The translations under genes and the position numbers were made by a program. From the NCBI RefSeq assembly GCF_023746615.1, contig NZ_CP082275.1, forward strand, positions 1,736,001 through 1,800,000: a stretch of DNA of 64,000 bases. Direction: 5' to 3'. This DNA is from Grimontia kaedaensis (GTDB lineage Bacteria > Pseudomonadota > Gammaproteobacteria > Enterobacterales > Vibrionaceae). Under the pieces are notes generated by a model. The model made no database searches and was not told the origin of the DNA. It saw only the letters and a list, made by a program, of their open reading frames with translations. This document shows positions 1 through 8,346 of the stretch, piece after piece; the stretch's first letter is position 1, and every line of letters begins with the position of its first letter.

Positions 1-184
1 CTCCGTTCATATTTTGGTTTTATAATAAGAGCATTTTAGCAAAGCTTGAGCGAGGAAAGGAGTATATTCAAAGCCAACGCGCATTTTTCGGGAATAAATC
101 AATTAAAAGCCAACTTTTTAGACTTTAGGCGCACCGCCTTAGAGTGATTATCTTGTATCCAACTTTATATTTTGTTTCCATGAA
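1..184. other. Window edge, no gene seen
   Basis: This AT-rich stretch precedes the first gene. I see no open frame with coding character. The only structure is a short GGCG/CGCC inverted repeat near 130-138. It may be the 3' flank of a gene lying outside the window plus the promoter of the GFA-like gene. Confidence 0.4.
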
Positions 185-217
185 ATGGTGCCCATAACGA
201 AGAAGTGGATACGTTTC

Positions 218-613
218 ATGATTAAACAAGTTGGCCCTACAGAAATAAAAGAGAAACATAAGTTTGCCTGTCACTGTTGTGGTGTGGAGTTGGAGCTTTC
301 TTTGCCGAATGGTATTGATAAACCTCGCCGTTGTGATTGTTCAATTTGCCGCAGAAAAGGGGCCGTGGTGGCTTCTGTTAAATTGGATGGCATCAAGATC
401 GTCAAAGGGCATGATCTCCTCAAGCTGTATACGTTCAACACACATACTGCAAAACACTATTTTTGTTCAGAGTGTGGTATCTACACACACCACCAGCGTC
501 GCTCAGACCCTTCAGAATATGGTTACAACGTGGGTTGCCTGGAAGATGTTAATCCTTTTGATTTAGGTGACGTTGTCACTAATGACGGCGTAAACCATCC
601 CGCTGACCGCTAA
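218..613 (+). CDS. GFA/CENP-V-fold zinc-binding protein
   Basis: This is a small cytoplasmic protein of the GFA (glutathione-dependent formaldehyde-activating enzyme) fold. The cysteine pattern is visible: a CHCC group near the N-terminus, then CDCSIC followed by RRKG, then FCSECG followed by the family's typical aromatic and THH segment. These cysteines form two zinc sites in the family. Most members have no proven reaction, so formaldehyde activation should not be assumed. I place the start at the internal ATG at 218, which has a weak GTGGA upstream and gives about 131 residues, the usual family length. An ATG at 185 in the same frame would add 11 residues. It lies 16 bp before the phosphoesterase gene on the same strand and the two may be cotranscribed. 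Confidence 0.8.
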   Translation: MIKQVGPTEIKEKHKFACHCCGVELELSLPNGIDKPRRCDCSICRRKGAVVASVKLDGIKIVKGHDLLKLYTFNTHTAKHYFCSECGIYTHHQRRSDPSEYGYNVGCLEDVNPFDLGDVVTNDGVNHPADR

Positions 614-629
614 ATACAAGGATGCTTCA

Positions 630-1376
630 ATGCGTTTAGCCCTGATTTCAGACATTCACAGTAACGTTTTTGCATTGGAAGCAGTGCTGAGTGACATTCG
701 TCGAGAAAATGTCGATGTTATCGTTAATCTCGGCGATATTTTGTACGGACCTATCGCTCCACGTGATACGTTTAATTTATTGATGCAGCATGAGATTGTT
801 ACTATTCGTGGCAATCAAGACAGGCAGATTTATGAGGCGCAAGAAGCGGAAATTGCTTCAAACCCGACGATGCAGTTTATTCTGGATGATCTTGGCGCAC
901 CGCCCCTCGACTGGATGAAGTCAATGCCACCTACCATGCAATTCAATGAGGATGTATTTTTCTGTCACGGTACACCGAATAACGATTTGGTGTATCTGCT
1001 GGAAGATGCGTCAAGCGGAAGCCCGGTATTGAGAAGTGACGACGACATAATGACGTTGCTGGCGGGCAACCCAAGCCACCTAATTTGTTGCGGTCATACC
1101 CATTTAGCAAGATCAGTTTCGACGCGCAGCAATCAACTCATCGTTAACCCTGGCAGTGTGGGACTTCCCGCCTACAAGGATGACGAGCCTTGGGTTCATG
1201 CGATGGAAAGCTTTAGCCATCATGCTTCATACGCAATTGTAGAAGGTGAGGGTGAAAGTTGGAGCGTGAGCCACAAGCGAATCGATTACGATGTTCGCAA
1301 AGCCGTTGAAGCTGCAAAAAGCAGAAATCGTGATGACTGGGTTTCGTTCCTAAGCACAGGACGTGCAGTTAACTGA
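630..1376 (+). CDS. Calcineurin-like metallophosphoesterase (YfcE/MJ0936-like)
   Basis: A 248-residue dimetal phosphoesterase. The motif order is intact: DIHSN at residues 8-12, GDILYGP near 35-41, GNQD near 61-64, a histidine in FCHG near 111-114, and GHTH followed later by NPGSVGLP. The GNQD motif stands where most family members have GNHD or GNCD. The family hydrolyses phosphomonoesters or phosphodiesters with Mn2+ or similar ions; the substrate cannot be told from sequence. It has no signal peptide, so it is cytoplasmic. It follows the GFA-like gene closely, and an ATG preceded by CAAGGATGCTTCA supports the start. Confidence 0.88.
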   Translation: MRLALISDIHSNVFALEAVLSDIRRENVDVIVNLGDILYGPIAPRDTFNLLMQHEIVTIRGNQDRQIYEAQEAEIASNPTMQFILDDLGAPPLDWMKSMPPTMQFNEDVFFCHGTPNNDLVYLLEDASSGSPVLRSDDDIMTLLAGNPSHLICCGHTHLARSVSTRSNQLIVNPGSVGLPAYKDDEPWVHAMESFSHHASYAIVEGEGESWSVSHKRIDYDVRKAVEAAKSRNRDDWVSFLSTGRAVN

Positions 1377-1419
1377 GCAACGCGATTTCGCCGCCTATTA
1401 AACAAATTAGGGGACCTTA

Positions 1420-1707
1420 ATGGCTAACAAATATCAGTTCTTCACCATTCCAAATTCGAAGAGACAGAAATTTACTTATTTGGACATGGCTTCAAACACC
1501 TTTCTGAAAGAAAAGGATGCTCTGCTGGCACAGGGTTATGAAGTAGAAGATGACTCGATATATGCAGATTCAGCACAGGAAGCGGTAGAAAAGTACAAAT
1601 CAAATTACATCTATGCGCTTGAGGAATATAACGCTTCAACCAATCCGTACTACAGCCTGATTCTTATATACAAATGGCTTAAGGGTTTGTTTGTACGAGC
1701 TAAATAA
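1420..1707 (+). CDS. Small hypothetical protein, 95 aa
   Basis: I do not recognise a characterised family. The product begins MANKYQFFTIPNSKRQKF, is rich in Tyr, Lys and Glu, and ends with a hydrophobic patch (YYSLILIYKWLKGLFV) that could be a membrane-associated helix. A good ribosome site (AGGGGACC) precedes the ATG. It sits 43 bp after the phosphoesterase and is followed directly by a strong terminator, so it is probably the last gene of a three-gene unit. Residues 55-65 (DSAQEAVEKYKSNY) resemble a short amphipathic helix. No function is proposed. Confidence 0.7.
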   Translation: MANKYQFFTIPNSKRQKFTYLDMASNTFLKEKDALLAQGYEVEDDSIYADSAQEAVEKYKSNYIYALEEYNASTNPYYSLILIYKWLKGLFVRAK

Positions 1708-1731
1708 GAACGAAAGAAAGTAAAGCAGCAT

Positions 1732-1754
1732 AAGGAGGCGTTTCGCCTCCTTTT
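1732..1754 (+). terminator. Rho-independent terminator between convergent genes
   Basis: Nine-base stem AAGGAGGCG / CGCCTCCTT with a TTT loop and a short T tail. It closes the 185-1707 unit and sits just before the stop of the gene on the opposite strand. Confidence 0.85.
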
Positions 1755-1758
1755 CTGA

Positions 1759-2562
1759 TCATGGCGTACCGATGACGAATTCACGCTCGATGATATTAGT
1801 GGCTTCGCCCATTGTCCCTGATTTGGCATCAAACGGAGAGCGAATGGTATTGCCGGAAATATCTTCCAATTCGGGACTGACGATAAGTTTATAGTGCCCA
1901 CTATGCCATGCCGTTTCCGGGGTCAGTGTCCAGGTGCGATCTTCGCTGACCAGCTTTCCTCTAAGGGTTTCTCCATCAGGACCTTTCAATCGAATGAGTC
2001 GCTGAGCTGCGTATCGGTCGATGATTCTGTCGAATGTCACCACAAGTGGTTGCAACCCGTTTGCTGGTGGTGTGTTCAATTCCCAATCGGCGGGTACGAT
2101 GGCGTGTCGCTCAGGTGCCATCACATCAAACTCAATGATCTGGTCTTCCCCGATTGCTTTTCCTACCGCGTTTTTCATAGACCCAGAGACAACAAGTCGA
2201 TATTGGTTACCTTCTACCAATGGAGCACCAGCATGTACGTTTGGTCCTACCGACTGTTTAACCCGGCCTGGGTCAAATAAAAGCGTGACCCTGCGTTGTT
2301 CGCTATCCCAAAGCTCGGTGTAGAGGTTGAGAAACGGGTTGATCACTTTGCTGCCGTCTTCGCGTTCAAGCCGAATATGACTTTGGACTTGTCCTCGAGC
2401 CATTGGCTCCGAAAAATAAAGGTAGAAACGAAGGGTGTTGGCAGGAATAGCGGATTGAGAAGGGGTGTAGCTAAGCAAAGCTGCCTGAGCAGTGCTTACT
2501 GCCGAAGAGAAAAAGAGCACGACAAAAAATATTTGTCGTGCTGCTGCGTTTAGGAAAGTCAT
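1759..2562 (-). CDS. Exported protein with Ig-like (SbsA/Big-type) domains
   Basis: A 267-residue protein with a clear signal peptide (hydrophobic residues 10-22, AQA-A cleavage near 27-28). The mature part shows two copies of an Ig-like beta pattern of the SbsA Ig-like type. Repeat one has TLRFYLYFSEPMARGQVQSHI and repeat two LVVTFDRIIDRYAAQRLI, each followed by a conserved ending (GNQYRLVVSGSMKNAVG and GHYKLIVSPELEDISGN). Such domains bind partners or carry surface modules; no catalytic residues are visible. It starts 2 bp after the stop of the upstream exported protein on the same strand, so the two are almost certainly translated from one mRNA and may act together in the periplasm. Confidence 0.72.
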   Translation of the reverse strand: MTFLNAAARQIFFVVLFFSSAVSTAQAALLSYTPSQSAIPANTLRFYLYFSEPMARGQVQSHIRLEREDGSKVINPFLNLYTELWDSEQRRVTLLFDPGRVKQSVGPNVHAGAPLVEGNQYRLVVSGSMKNAVGKAIGEDQIIEFDVMAPERHAIVPADWELNTPPANGLQPLVVTFDRIIDRYAAQRLIRLKGPDGETLRGKLVSEDRTWTLTPETAWHSGHYKLIVSPELEDISGNTIRSPFDAKSGTMGEATNIIEREFVIGTP

Positions 2563-2564
2563 GC

Positions 2565-3794
2565 TTAGTATTTAACAGGTGGCAATGACTTATAGCCGAA
2601 TGGATCCGGACCGTCAGCCCAGTTCATTTCTACAACGTGGTCAGCGCGGTCGAAAAAGAACGGTAATGGCAGGGTGTGCAAATCGATACCGCCAACTTCT
2701 TCAGGGTTACGACGGATAGTCGCTGCCCACTGATCGTTGATGAGATCAAGATGCAGTGTTCCACTCATTGGCAGTGGGAACTGATAGACACCAGCAACCT
2801 GGAAAACAGGTTTTACGCCCTCTCCGGATGGCATCGCTTCCGCTGTCGCAATCGCTTGTAACGGAATTTGCGCAGCACTGCGGTTTGTGTTCGTCACAAC
2901 CACATAGTCGTTGTTGTCCATGCCACTAGTGAAAGATACGATATCAATAGGGGTGTTACCGTAGCCCATCTCACCAATCATGGTTCCCCGCACTTGCGCA
3001 CCATCTTTCAGCTCGTCGAGAGGGATCCTAACGATAGGCGTACAGGCGTAAATAGCGATCAGCGTTGGCTTGCCATCCAGTTCACGGATGGTTTGCGTGA
3101 TAATCGGTGCGCGGGTCTCATACTGAGCATGAACAGCGTGCCAGATTTCAATTGAAGTCGTGTTGACTTCACCCTTGAATGGGAAAGGAATACGACGCAG
3201 TTTCGAAGAAAACACTTCATTGGAAACACCAGCTACGAAGATTTCACCGTTGTAATAATCAATGTCCGTAATGGCCAGTGAGTTCAGTGGTTGACCGAAT
3301 TCCAGCGTTTCCTTGGTAGGCACTGGACCGACACTGATAGAAGTGTGCTTAGCTGATTTCAGGTTCACCTTCTCTAACTTGCCGTTATCTACTTTCAGAA
3401 TGACAGGCTTTGGTTTAGGACCGTGTCCTTTGTGGACAGAAAGATAGATTTCACCAGATGGTTGGTGCACAACCATGTCGTTAATAGAAATATCCTCAGG
3501 TGACGCGCCAAGTAGTTTTGCGATCTTCTGGTCTATATTTTCGACGACAGTTCTACCTTCAAAGCTCTGAGCTCGACCCCATTGGTAGCCACTATGGTCT
3601 TCAAAAGACTTTTCTGGCAGGTCAAAGGCATGGACAACGCCCGCTTTACTGTCACCAACGAAAAGAACATTTTTGCTGTCGAACGCCAATGCGCCCGCTG
3701 ATTGCATGACTTTATCTTTTGCCAGTGCAGGTTGAGTAAGGGCAAGTGCAATCCCTCCCATCAACGCAAAGGTTTTTATTTTATTCTGAAGCAT
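2565..3794 (-). CDS. Periplasmic beta-propeller-like protein of unknown function
   Basis: A 409-residue protein with a signal peptide (GGIALALTQPALA, cleavage near residue 25). The mature protein alternates short beta-like segments with the pattern ALAFDSKNVLFVGDS, NSLAITDIDYYNGEIFVAGVS and DYVVVTNTNRSAAQIP. These resemble blades of a propeller of the NHL/YncE type, but I cannot assign a Pfam family with confidence. There is no heme CxxCH motif and no obvious catalytic triad. It forms a tight two-gene operon with the Ig-like protein downstream. Its ATG is preceded by AAAAAGGGAT. The pairing suggests an exported sensor or ligand-binding pair. Confidence 0.65.
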   Translation of the reverse strand: MLQNKIKTFALMGGIALALTQPALAKDKVMQSAGALAFDSKNVLFVGDSKAGVVHAFDLPEKSFEDHSGYQWGRAQSFEGRTVVENIDQKIAKLLGASPEDISINDMVVHQPSGEIYLSVHKGHGPKPKPVILKVDNGKLEKVNLKSAKHTSISVGPVPTKETLEFGQPLNSLAITDIDYYNGEIFVAGVSNEVFSSKLRRIPFPFKGEVNTTSIEIWHAVHAQYETRAPIITQTIRELDGKPTLIAIYACTPIVRIPLDELKDGAQVRGTMIGEMGYGNTPIDIVSFTSGMDNNDYVVVTNTNRSAAQIPLQAIATAEAMPSGEGVKPVFQVAGVYQFPLPMSGTLHLDLINDQWAATIRRNPEEVGGIDLHTLPLPFFFDRADHVVEMNWADGPDPFGYKSLPPVKY

Positions 3795-4035
3795 TGAAAA
3801 ATCCCTTTTTTATATATGAGAGCAAGGTGTATTAGCTTAACCGAAAATAATGAAATACTTTCTTCTCGAAAACGGGACTAAGCGTTTTTAATTTCAGCAA
3901 GATCAGTTAACTAGTCATATGCGATACGGCTTTTTATTCAGCTATTAATAATCATGCATATGACAAAATAACCCTAGTCAACAACTTGTGGCCTTGCCAA
4001 AAGAGTCATGCTTTGGAGGGGAGAGATGCTCTCAG
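3795..4035. other. Intergenic region, no gene seen
   Basis: About 240 bp of AT-rich DNA upstream of the exported-protein pair. It contains CATATG twice (3936-3941 and 3957-3962) around an AT-rich core, which may mark a regulator site or promoter. No coding frame is supported. Confidence 0.4.
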
Positions 4036-4070
4036 AAAATAAGAAAGCCCCCAATATGGAGGCTCTCTGA
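4036..4070 (-). terminator. Terminator of the MscS-family gene
   Basis: On the minus strand an imperfect stem (AGAGAGCCTCC with GGGGGCTTTCT, loop ATATT) is followed by a T-rich tail (TTATTTTC). It lies 20 bp beyond the stop codon of the channel gene. Confidence 0.75.
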
Positions 4071-4090
4071 ATGTCATTAAGATTCTTAGA

Positions 4091-5791
4091 TCAGGCTGGT
4101 TTGTCAGATGAAGGAGTAAGCTGCCCTGACGCCATGTGAAGGTGTACATCTTGTTGTGGGAACGGGATAGAAATGCCTTCTTTGTCGAATCGGATTTTCA
4201 CTTCTCTTGTCACATCCCAGTAAACATCCCAATAGTCATCGGTTTTCACCCAAGGGCGAACAATGAAATCAACCGAAGAGCTGTTCAACACATGCAATTT
4301 GATCATGGGTTCTGGCGCGCGCAATACGGCAGGGTGGCTGGTGATAATGTCAGTCAGTACTTTTTCTACAAACTCAATATCGTCGCTATAGCTGACACCA
4401 AAGACCATATCGACACGTCGAACCCGCTCATGAGTGACATTCTTAATCACATCGCCCCAGATCCTGCTGTTCGGAACGATGATGATTTGGTTATCGAAGG
4501 TTTTTATGGTGGTGTTCACCAAGCTCATATGGCTTACCTTGCCTTCAACGCCACCTGCCTGAACAAAATCTCCCACATCAAATGGACGATATATCAAGAG
4601 CATCATACCTGCTGCGAAGTTAGAAAGGGTATCTTGCAGAGCGAAACCGACGATAACACCAGCAATACCGAAACCCGTAAGAATAGGCGTGAGGTTCAGA
4701 CCAATCTGGGAAAGGGCAATCAGAATACCGATAAACCAAACCGCTTTACCGGACATGGAAATAAAGAAGTCCTGCATTAGCACTGAGAACTTCAGGTTCT
4801 TCGCAGCCACCGCTTTTTTCACTACCTTACGTGTTAGGTTAGCGATTTGTCGGGCAATCAGTAGGATGATCAAAAAGACGATAAGCTGGAAGATATGTTG
4901 TGGTGCGTTTTCAACGAACCAGTTCCAGAACTTGCTCGACCAGGTTTTGATGATGGAAAGCAGGACATCACCACTCAACAAATCTTGCGTCACACTCCCC
5001 GTCGCTTCAAAGTAAAGGCGCTTATATTCAGCCGTTTCAATCCCAACCTTATCAGACAGCTCAATCATCACAGAAAGACTGCGTGTAGTAATAGCCATGC
5101 GACGTTGTGTAATAAGCTGCCTCAGCTGAATGGTCGCTTTTTCAGATTCCGGCGCAACTTTCAGTTGTGCGTCATCAGCACTGAGTTGTTGGCGTATGTA
5201 CTCTACATTGGCAGCAACCTGTTCTGTCCGGCGATTGATTTCAAGTTTGAATGCTTTTTCCGCTTTTTCGTCAATAGCGTTGAGTTTTTTCAGCCAATCA
5301 ATGTTCTGAGCTTGCTCTTCATACATGCTGTCGAGGTATTTGCGGGATTCTTCGTAATCAGAAAGTACCGAGAATTTGTCCTCACTTTTTGCTTCGCTCA
5401 ACTGATCCGAAAGCGTGGAAGAGCGTTCAGTCAGATACTTAATGCCTTGGTCTGCATATTTCTGTTGCTGTTTGATTTGCTTGATCAGAAATGCCCGATC
5501 GAAGCTGTCGTTTTTCACACCACTGGCAACCAATGCCCGCAACTCTTCGTTTTTCTGAAACATTTGTAGTTGCAATGCCAGTTTATCTTCACCGCTGGCT
5601 TTGCTCTGAAGGGCGACGAGCTCACCAAGCTCTCTGTGTAGGTTGCCGACTTGGGTTTGCCATTGGCTTGAAGCATTTGGTCTTTCTGCTGGCGGTGACG
5701 CCGTTTCGGCGTTTGCAAAGCTGACAAAGGAAAAGGAGGAAAGAAAGAGTATAAAAGGCAGAGTAAATCCGGCACACCAACGGGGGATCAT
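4091..5791 (-). CDS. MscS-family mechanosensitive channel with periplasmic coiled-coil domain
   Basis: Predicted inner-membrane channel that opens under membrane tension to release solutes in hypo-osmotic shock. I start it at the ATG at 5791, which has GGAGAG seven bases upstream and opens a signal peptide (FILFLSSFSFVSFANA), giving 566 residues. A GTG 45 bp upstream in frame is less likely. After the signal peptide there are about 240 residues of charged coiled-coil-like sequence. Three hydrophobic segments follow (near 280-300, 325-345 and 350-370), then the pore helix with GFGIAGVIVGFALQDTLSNFAAGM and the cytoplasmic beta domain starting at RPFDVGDFV. This architecture is of the mid-size MscM/YnaI type rather than the 286-residue MscS. 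Confidence 0.88.
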   Translation of the reverse strand: MIPRWCAGFTLPFILFLSSFSFVSFANAETASPPAERPNASSQWQTQVGNLHRELGELVALQSKASGEDKLALQLQMFQKNEELRALVASGVKNDSFDRAFLIKQIKQQQKYADQGIKYLTERSSTLSDQLSEAKSEDKFSVLSDYEESRKYLDSMYEEQAQNIDWLKKLNAIDEKAEKAFKLEINRRTEQVAANVEYIRQQLSADDAQLKVAPESEKATIQLRQLITQRRMAITTRSLSVMIELSDKVGIETAEYKRLYFEATGSVTQDLLSGDVLLSIIKTWSSKFWNWFVENAPQHIFQLIVFLIILLIARQIANLTRKVVKKAVAAKNLKFSVLMQDFFISMSGKAVWFIGILIALSQIGLNLTPILTGFGIAGVIVGFALQDTLSNFAAGMMLLIYRPFDVGDFVQAGGVEGKVSHMSLVNTTIKTFDNQIIIVPNSRIWGDVIKNVTHERVRRVDMVFGVSYSDDIEFVEKVLTDIITSHPAVLRAPEPMIKLHVLNSSSVDFIVRPWVKTDDYWDVYWDVTREVKIRFDKEGISIPFPQQDVHLHMASGQLTPSSDKPA

Positions 5792-6159
5792 GAACGTCTC
5801 TCCAGCATAATAAATATTGATTAGGTAGTATGGCACTTAGCATTCGTGCAAGCACTGTATGTCGATCTCACATTTGAAGATTTTCCTAGATATCCCAAAA
5901 CTATATGAAAGAACTAGATTTTCTCTGTCATCGCTTTGTCTGAATACAGAAAAATCTAATGACGAATTATTCGACTCTCCGGCATTTGAGTCGCTGGGTA
6001 TGAGATGAAAACGAGCATTTATTTACAGACTCAGGTTTAGCTGAAATACGTTGAATATACAGTACTAATTTTACCTAACTTTACACTGGGCTGATTGTGT
6101 AGTGTTCAGCTTGAGCGCAAGATATACCCCAATTCAATGAGGATATGGAGAGTTGAAAA
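5792..6159. other. Divergent promoter region
   Basis: About 370 bp between the divergent channel and cytochrome b561 genes. No ORF is supported. It should hold both promoters. A ribosome site GGAGAG lies at about 6146-6151 ahead of the cytochrome ATG. I see no riboswitch or clear operator. Confidence 0.45.
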
Positions 6160-6690
6160 ATGAGTTCGTCGTCTTTGTCTAAGCCGACCAGAATGTTTCA
6201 CTGGGGTGTTGCGATATTGTTCATCGCGGTTCTCGCTTTTGGTTTGTATGTTGAAGACTTACCAAGAGGCCCAGAGAAGGGTGAGATGATTGGCCTGCAT
6301 AAATCTTTTGGTTTTTTCGTTTTATTGCTGGCTTCTGCACGTATTGTCTGGCGCTTTAAAGAAGGCCCGATTCCAGTCATCCCAGGCTCACCAGGTTGGC
6401 AAGAAAAAGCAGCCAAGGCGGTTCATCATACCTTGTTACTTGCAACGCTATTGATGCCAATATCAGGTATTGCTATGTCAGTCGGCGGTGGCTTTGGTTT
6501 GTCTGTATTTGGTATGCCTCTGATTCCAACAGGCGACAAAATCGAATGGCTTGGTCAAGTGGGACATGTTACCCATGGTGTATTGGCAAACATTGTGATT
6601 GCCACGCTGGTTCTGCATATCTCTGGTGCGCTCAAACACCATATTATCGATAAGGATGAGACCCTAAAGCGCATGCTGGGTAAATCTTAA
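6160..6690 (+). CDS. Cytochrome b561 (CybB-type)
   Basis: A 176-residue four-helix membrane protein of the bacterial b561 family. It transfers electrons between the quinone pool and other acceptors through two b hemes. Hydrophobic helices lie near residues 14-31, 46-63, 88-108 and 143-162. Candidate heme-ligand histidines are H14 (TRMFHWGVA), H47 (GLHKSFG), H89/H90 (AVHHTLL) and H154 (VLHISGALKHH), the standard family layout. Length matches the family. The start has a GGAGAG site eight bases upstream. The gene is monocistronic: a hairpin follows and the next gene is an unrelated ParA-type ATPase. Confidence 0.9.
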   Translation: MSSSSLSKPTRMFHWGVAILFIAVLAFGLYVEDLPRGPEKGEMIGLHKSFGFFVLLLASARIVWRFKEGPIPVIPGSPGWQEKAAKAVHHTLLLATLLMPISGIAMSVGGGFGLSVFGMPLIPTGDKIEWLGQVGHVTHGVLANIVIATLVLHISGALKHHIIDKDETLKRMLGKS

Positions 6691-6700
6691 CTGTTCTACA

Positions 6701-6724
6701 CGCCAGTCATTTGTATGGCTGGCG
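6701..6724 (+). terminator. Hairpin after cytochrome b561 (weak terminator)
   Basis: Ten-base stem with one wobble pair (CGCCAGTCAT / ATGGCTGGCG, loop TTGT). The T tail is poor, so termination efficiency is uncertain. Confidence 0.5.
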
Positions 6725-6847
6725 CTGAGTATTTCTACTGATAATCGAGACACATCTTCACTTTTTCTTTCTCTGGTGTTGGTAAGCTACTGATTGAGTA
6801 TGCACAGTTCGTAGTCGTGCTTTTTCAAAACATTGGAAGGGAAAACG

Positions 6848-7648
6848 ATGCGAAGAATCATCTTCAACCAAAAGGGTGGTGTAGGTAAATCCAGTATAAC
6901 GGTTAACCTTGCGGCGCTGAGTGCGGCAAGTGGCAAGAAAACACTGCTTATTGACCTCGATATTCAAGGGAACAGCAGCCATTATCTGGGTGTAGATATC
7001 AATGCTAAGAACGACAGAACGATTGCTGATCTTCTCGATCAAACCGTTTCTTGGTTTTCAGTTTCGACCCCCATCAAAAATTTCCCTCAAGCAACGGCTT
7101 ACGAAAACCTCGATATCATTCCTTCAAGTCCGAGGCTTGCTACCTTGGAGCCTGAGCTCGAGCGACGCTACAAGATATACAAGCTACGTGATGCATTAGA
7201 TGAGCTGGAAAAAGAATATGAGCGCATTTACATCGACACGCCGCCTAATCTTAACTTCTACAGCAAAGCGGGACTGATTGCGGCACACAAGCTGCTGATC
7301 CCATTTGATTGCGATAGCTTCTCTCACCAAGCTCTTTTGACCTTGATGGATAACCTTGCTGAACTTCGTGATGATCACAACCGCAAACTGATGCTGGAAG
7401 GGGTAGTGGTCAACATGTTCAACGCCCAGGCGAAGTTCCCAGGGCAAATAATTGAGAATGTGAGAGAGTTGGGTTTGCCTTTGTTGGAGCCATTTATTCC
7501 GCAGTCAGTGAAAATGAAAGAGTCGCATTACCACCAAAAGCCGCTTGTTCACTTTGCGCCAAAACACAAACTCTCTGAGAGTTTTCATGCACTATACGAA
7601 CAACTCGAGAGTCCAGTTGAAGAACCAGTACGTGACAAAACAGCGTAA
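6848..7648 (+). CDS. ParA/MinD-family ATPase (orphan, chromosomal)
   Basis: A 266-residue deviant-Walker ATPase. The P-loop KGGVGKSS is at residues 9-16 with the signature lysine, a switch I-like DLDIQGNSS follows near 38-46, and YIDTPPNLNF is the Walker B/switch II segment. Such proteins form ATP-dependent dimers that bind DNA or membrane and position plasmids, chromosomes or protein machines. No ParB partner or parS-like repeat is present nearby, so it is an orphan and its cargo is unknown. The ATG at 6848 has GGAAGGG six bases upstream; the in-frame TTG at 6833 is unlikely. The next gene starts 68 bp later behind a repeated operator-like array. Confidence 0.82.
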   Translation: MRRIIFNQKGGVGKSSITVNLAALSAASGKKTLLIDLDIQGNSSHYLGVDINAKNDRTIADLLDQTVSWFSVSTPIKNFPQATAYENLDIIPSSPRLATLEPELERRYKIYKLRDALDELEKEYERIYIDTPPNLNFYSKAGLIAAHKLLIPFDCDSFSHQALLTLMDNLAELRDDHNRKLMLEGVVVNMFNAQAKFPGQIIENVRELGLPLLEPFIPQSVKMKESHYHQKPLVHFAPKHKLSESFHALYEQLESPVEEPVRDKTA

Positions 7649-7705
7649 CCTTTGACAAAGTTACATAAAGGCGTAACATTTAATCATGTTACTTATATGT
7701 GTAAC
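7645..7705 (+). promoter_or_regulatory. Array of alternating GTAAC/GTTAC half-sites
   Basis: Five pentamers alternate in orientation: GTAAC at 7645, GTTAC at 7660, GTAAC at 7673, GTTAC at 7688 and GTAAC at 7701. The start-to-start spacings are 15, 13, 15 and 13. This gives two GTTAC-N8-GTAAC palindromes linked by GTAAC-N10-GTTAC palindromes. The array ends 11 bp before the ATG of the SatD-like HTH protein and overlaps the stop codon of the ParA gene. It looks like a cooperative operator, most simply for autoregulation by the HTH protein. Confidence 0.6.
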
Positions 7706-7716
7706 TTGGGGGTTGC

Positions 7717-8346
7717 ATGAGCATCAGCACGGCCGGTGTGATCACCGGAGATTTGGTTGGTTCCACAGAAATGGAAGAAGCACTGCGTCGCCAATGTATT
7801 GAGGCGATAGAGCAGTGCTTTTCCCTCTTTGGAGAAACCGCTCAAGGTGAAATCTATCGGGGCGATGCGTTTCAAATCTATACCGTCGAACCCGCTATGC
7901 TGGTGGAGATAGCAATCAGGCTAAGACTTTCTCTCATCGCCTTGGGACAAGATGCCAGATTATCATTGTCTGTGGCAGAGGCGACTGAGCGGGAACTGCC
8001 AGTGCGAATGGCGAACAACTCTGAAGCCTTTACGTTATCCGGTAGAAACTTAGATGCGATGAAAAGTGCCAGATTAGCGTTTTCTTCGAACAGCGAACCT
8101 TTCAGTAGTGATGTGAAAATCGTCCTCGCGTTTCTCGATGATCACTTAAGCCAATTGACGTCTAAGATGGCTCAGGCTTTGCTACTTTGGCTTGATAACC
8201 CATCAAGGCAGCATACTGAATTAGCAGAGAAATTCGGGATAAGTCGAAGCGCGTTCACAAGAATCATCAACCGTGCCAATTATGGACGCATTGAAGAAAC
8301 GCTCAAATGGTATGCTGGCAGGTTAGTTAGATATCAAAGGGATTGA
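7717..8346 (+). CDS. SatD-like protein with C-terminal helix-turn-helix
   Basis: A 209-residue protein. The N-terminus (GVITGDLVGSTEM) matches the start of the SatD family, and residues near 168-190 (HTELAEKFGISRSAFTRIINRA) form a good helix-turn-helix. The SatD family name comes from streptococcal acid tolerance; the biochemical role is unknown. The neighbour supports the call: SatD-type genes often precede a DUF3307 membrane protein, as here, and the two overlap by 4 bp or nearly touch. A repeated GTTAC/GTAAC array lies just upstream. I infer a cytoplasmic regulator that controls its own two-gene operon. The N-terminal GD motif resembles a nucleotide-cyclase fold start, but I cannot confirm catalysis. 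Confidence 0.68.
   Translation: MSISTAGVITGDLVGSTEMEEALRRQCIEAIEQCFSLFGETAQGEIYRGDAFQIYTVEPAMLVEIAIRLRLSLIALGQDARLSLSVAEATERELPVRMANNSEAFTLSGRNLDAMKSARLAFSSNSEPFSSDVKIVLAFLDDHLSQLTSKMAQALLLWLDNPSRQHTELAEKFGISRSAFTRIINRANYGRIEETLKWYAGRLVRYQRD

Noticed and set aside
4136..4780. 214-residue frame antisense to the MscS-family gene
   Set aside because: Shadow of a well-supported gene with clear family motifs; no ribosome site or domain.
7002..7199. Possible parS or ParB near the ParA-type gene
   Set aside because: No ParB-like frame and no parS-type inverted repeat found; the gene is an orphan.
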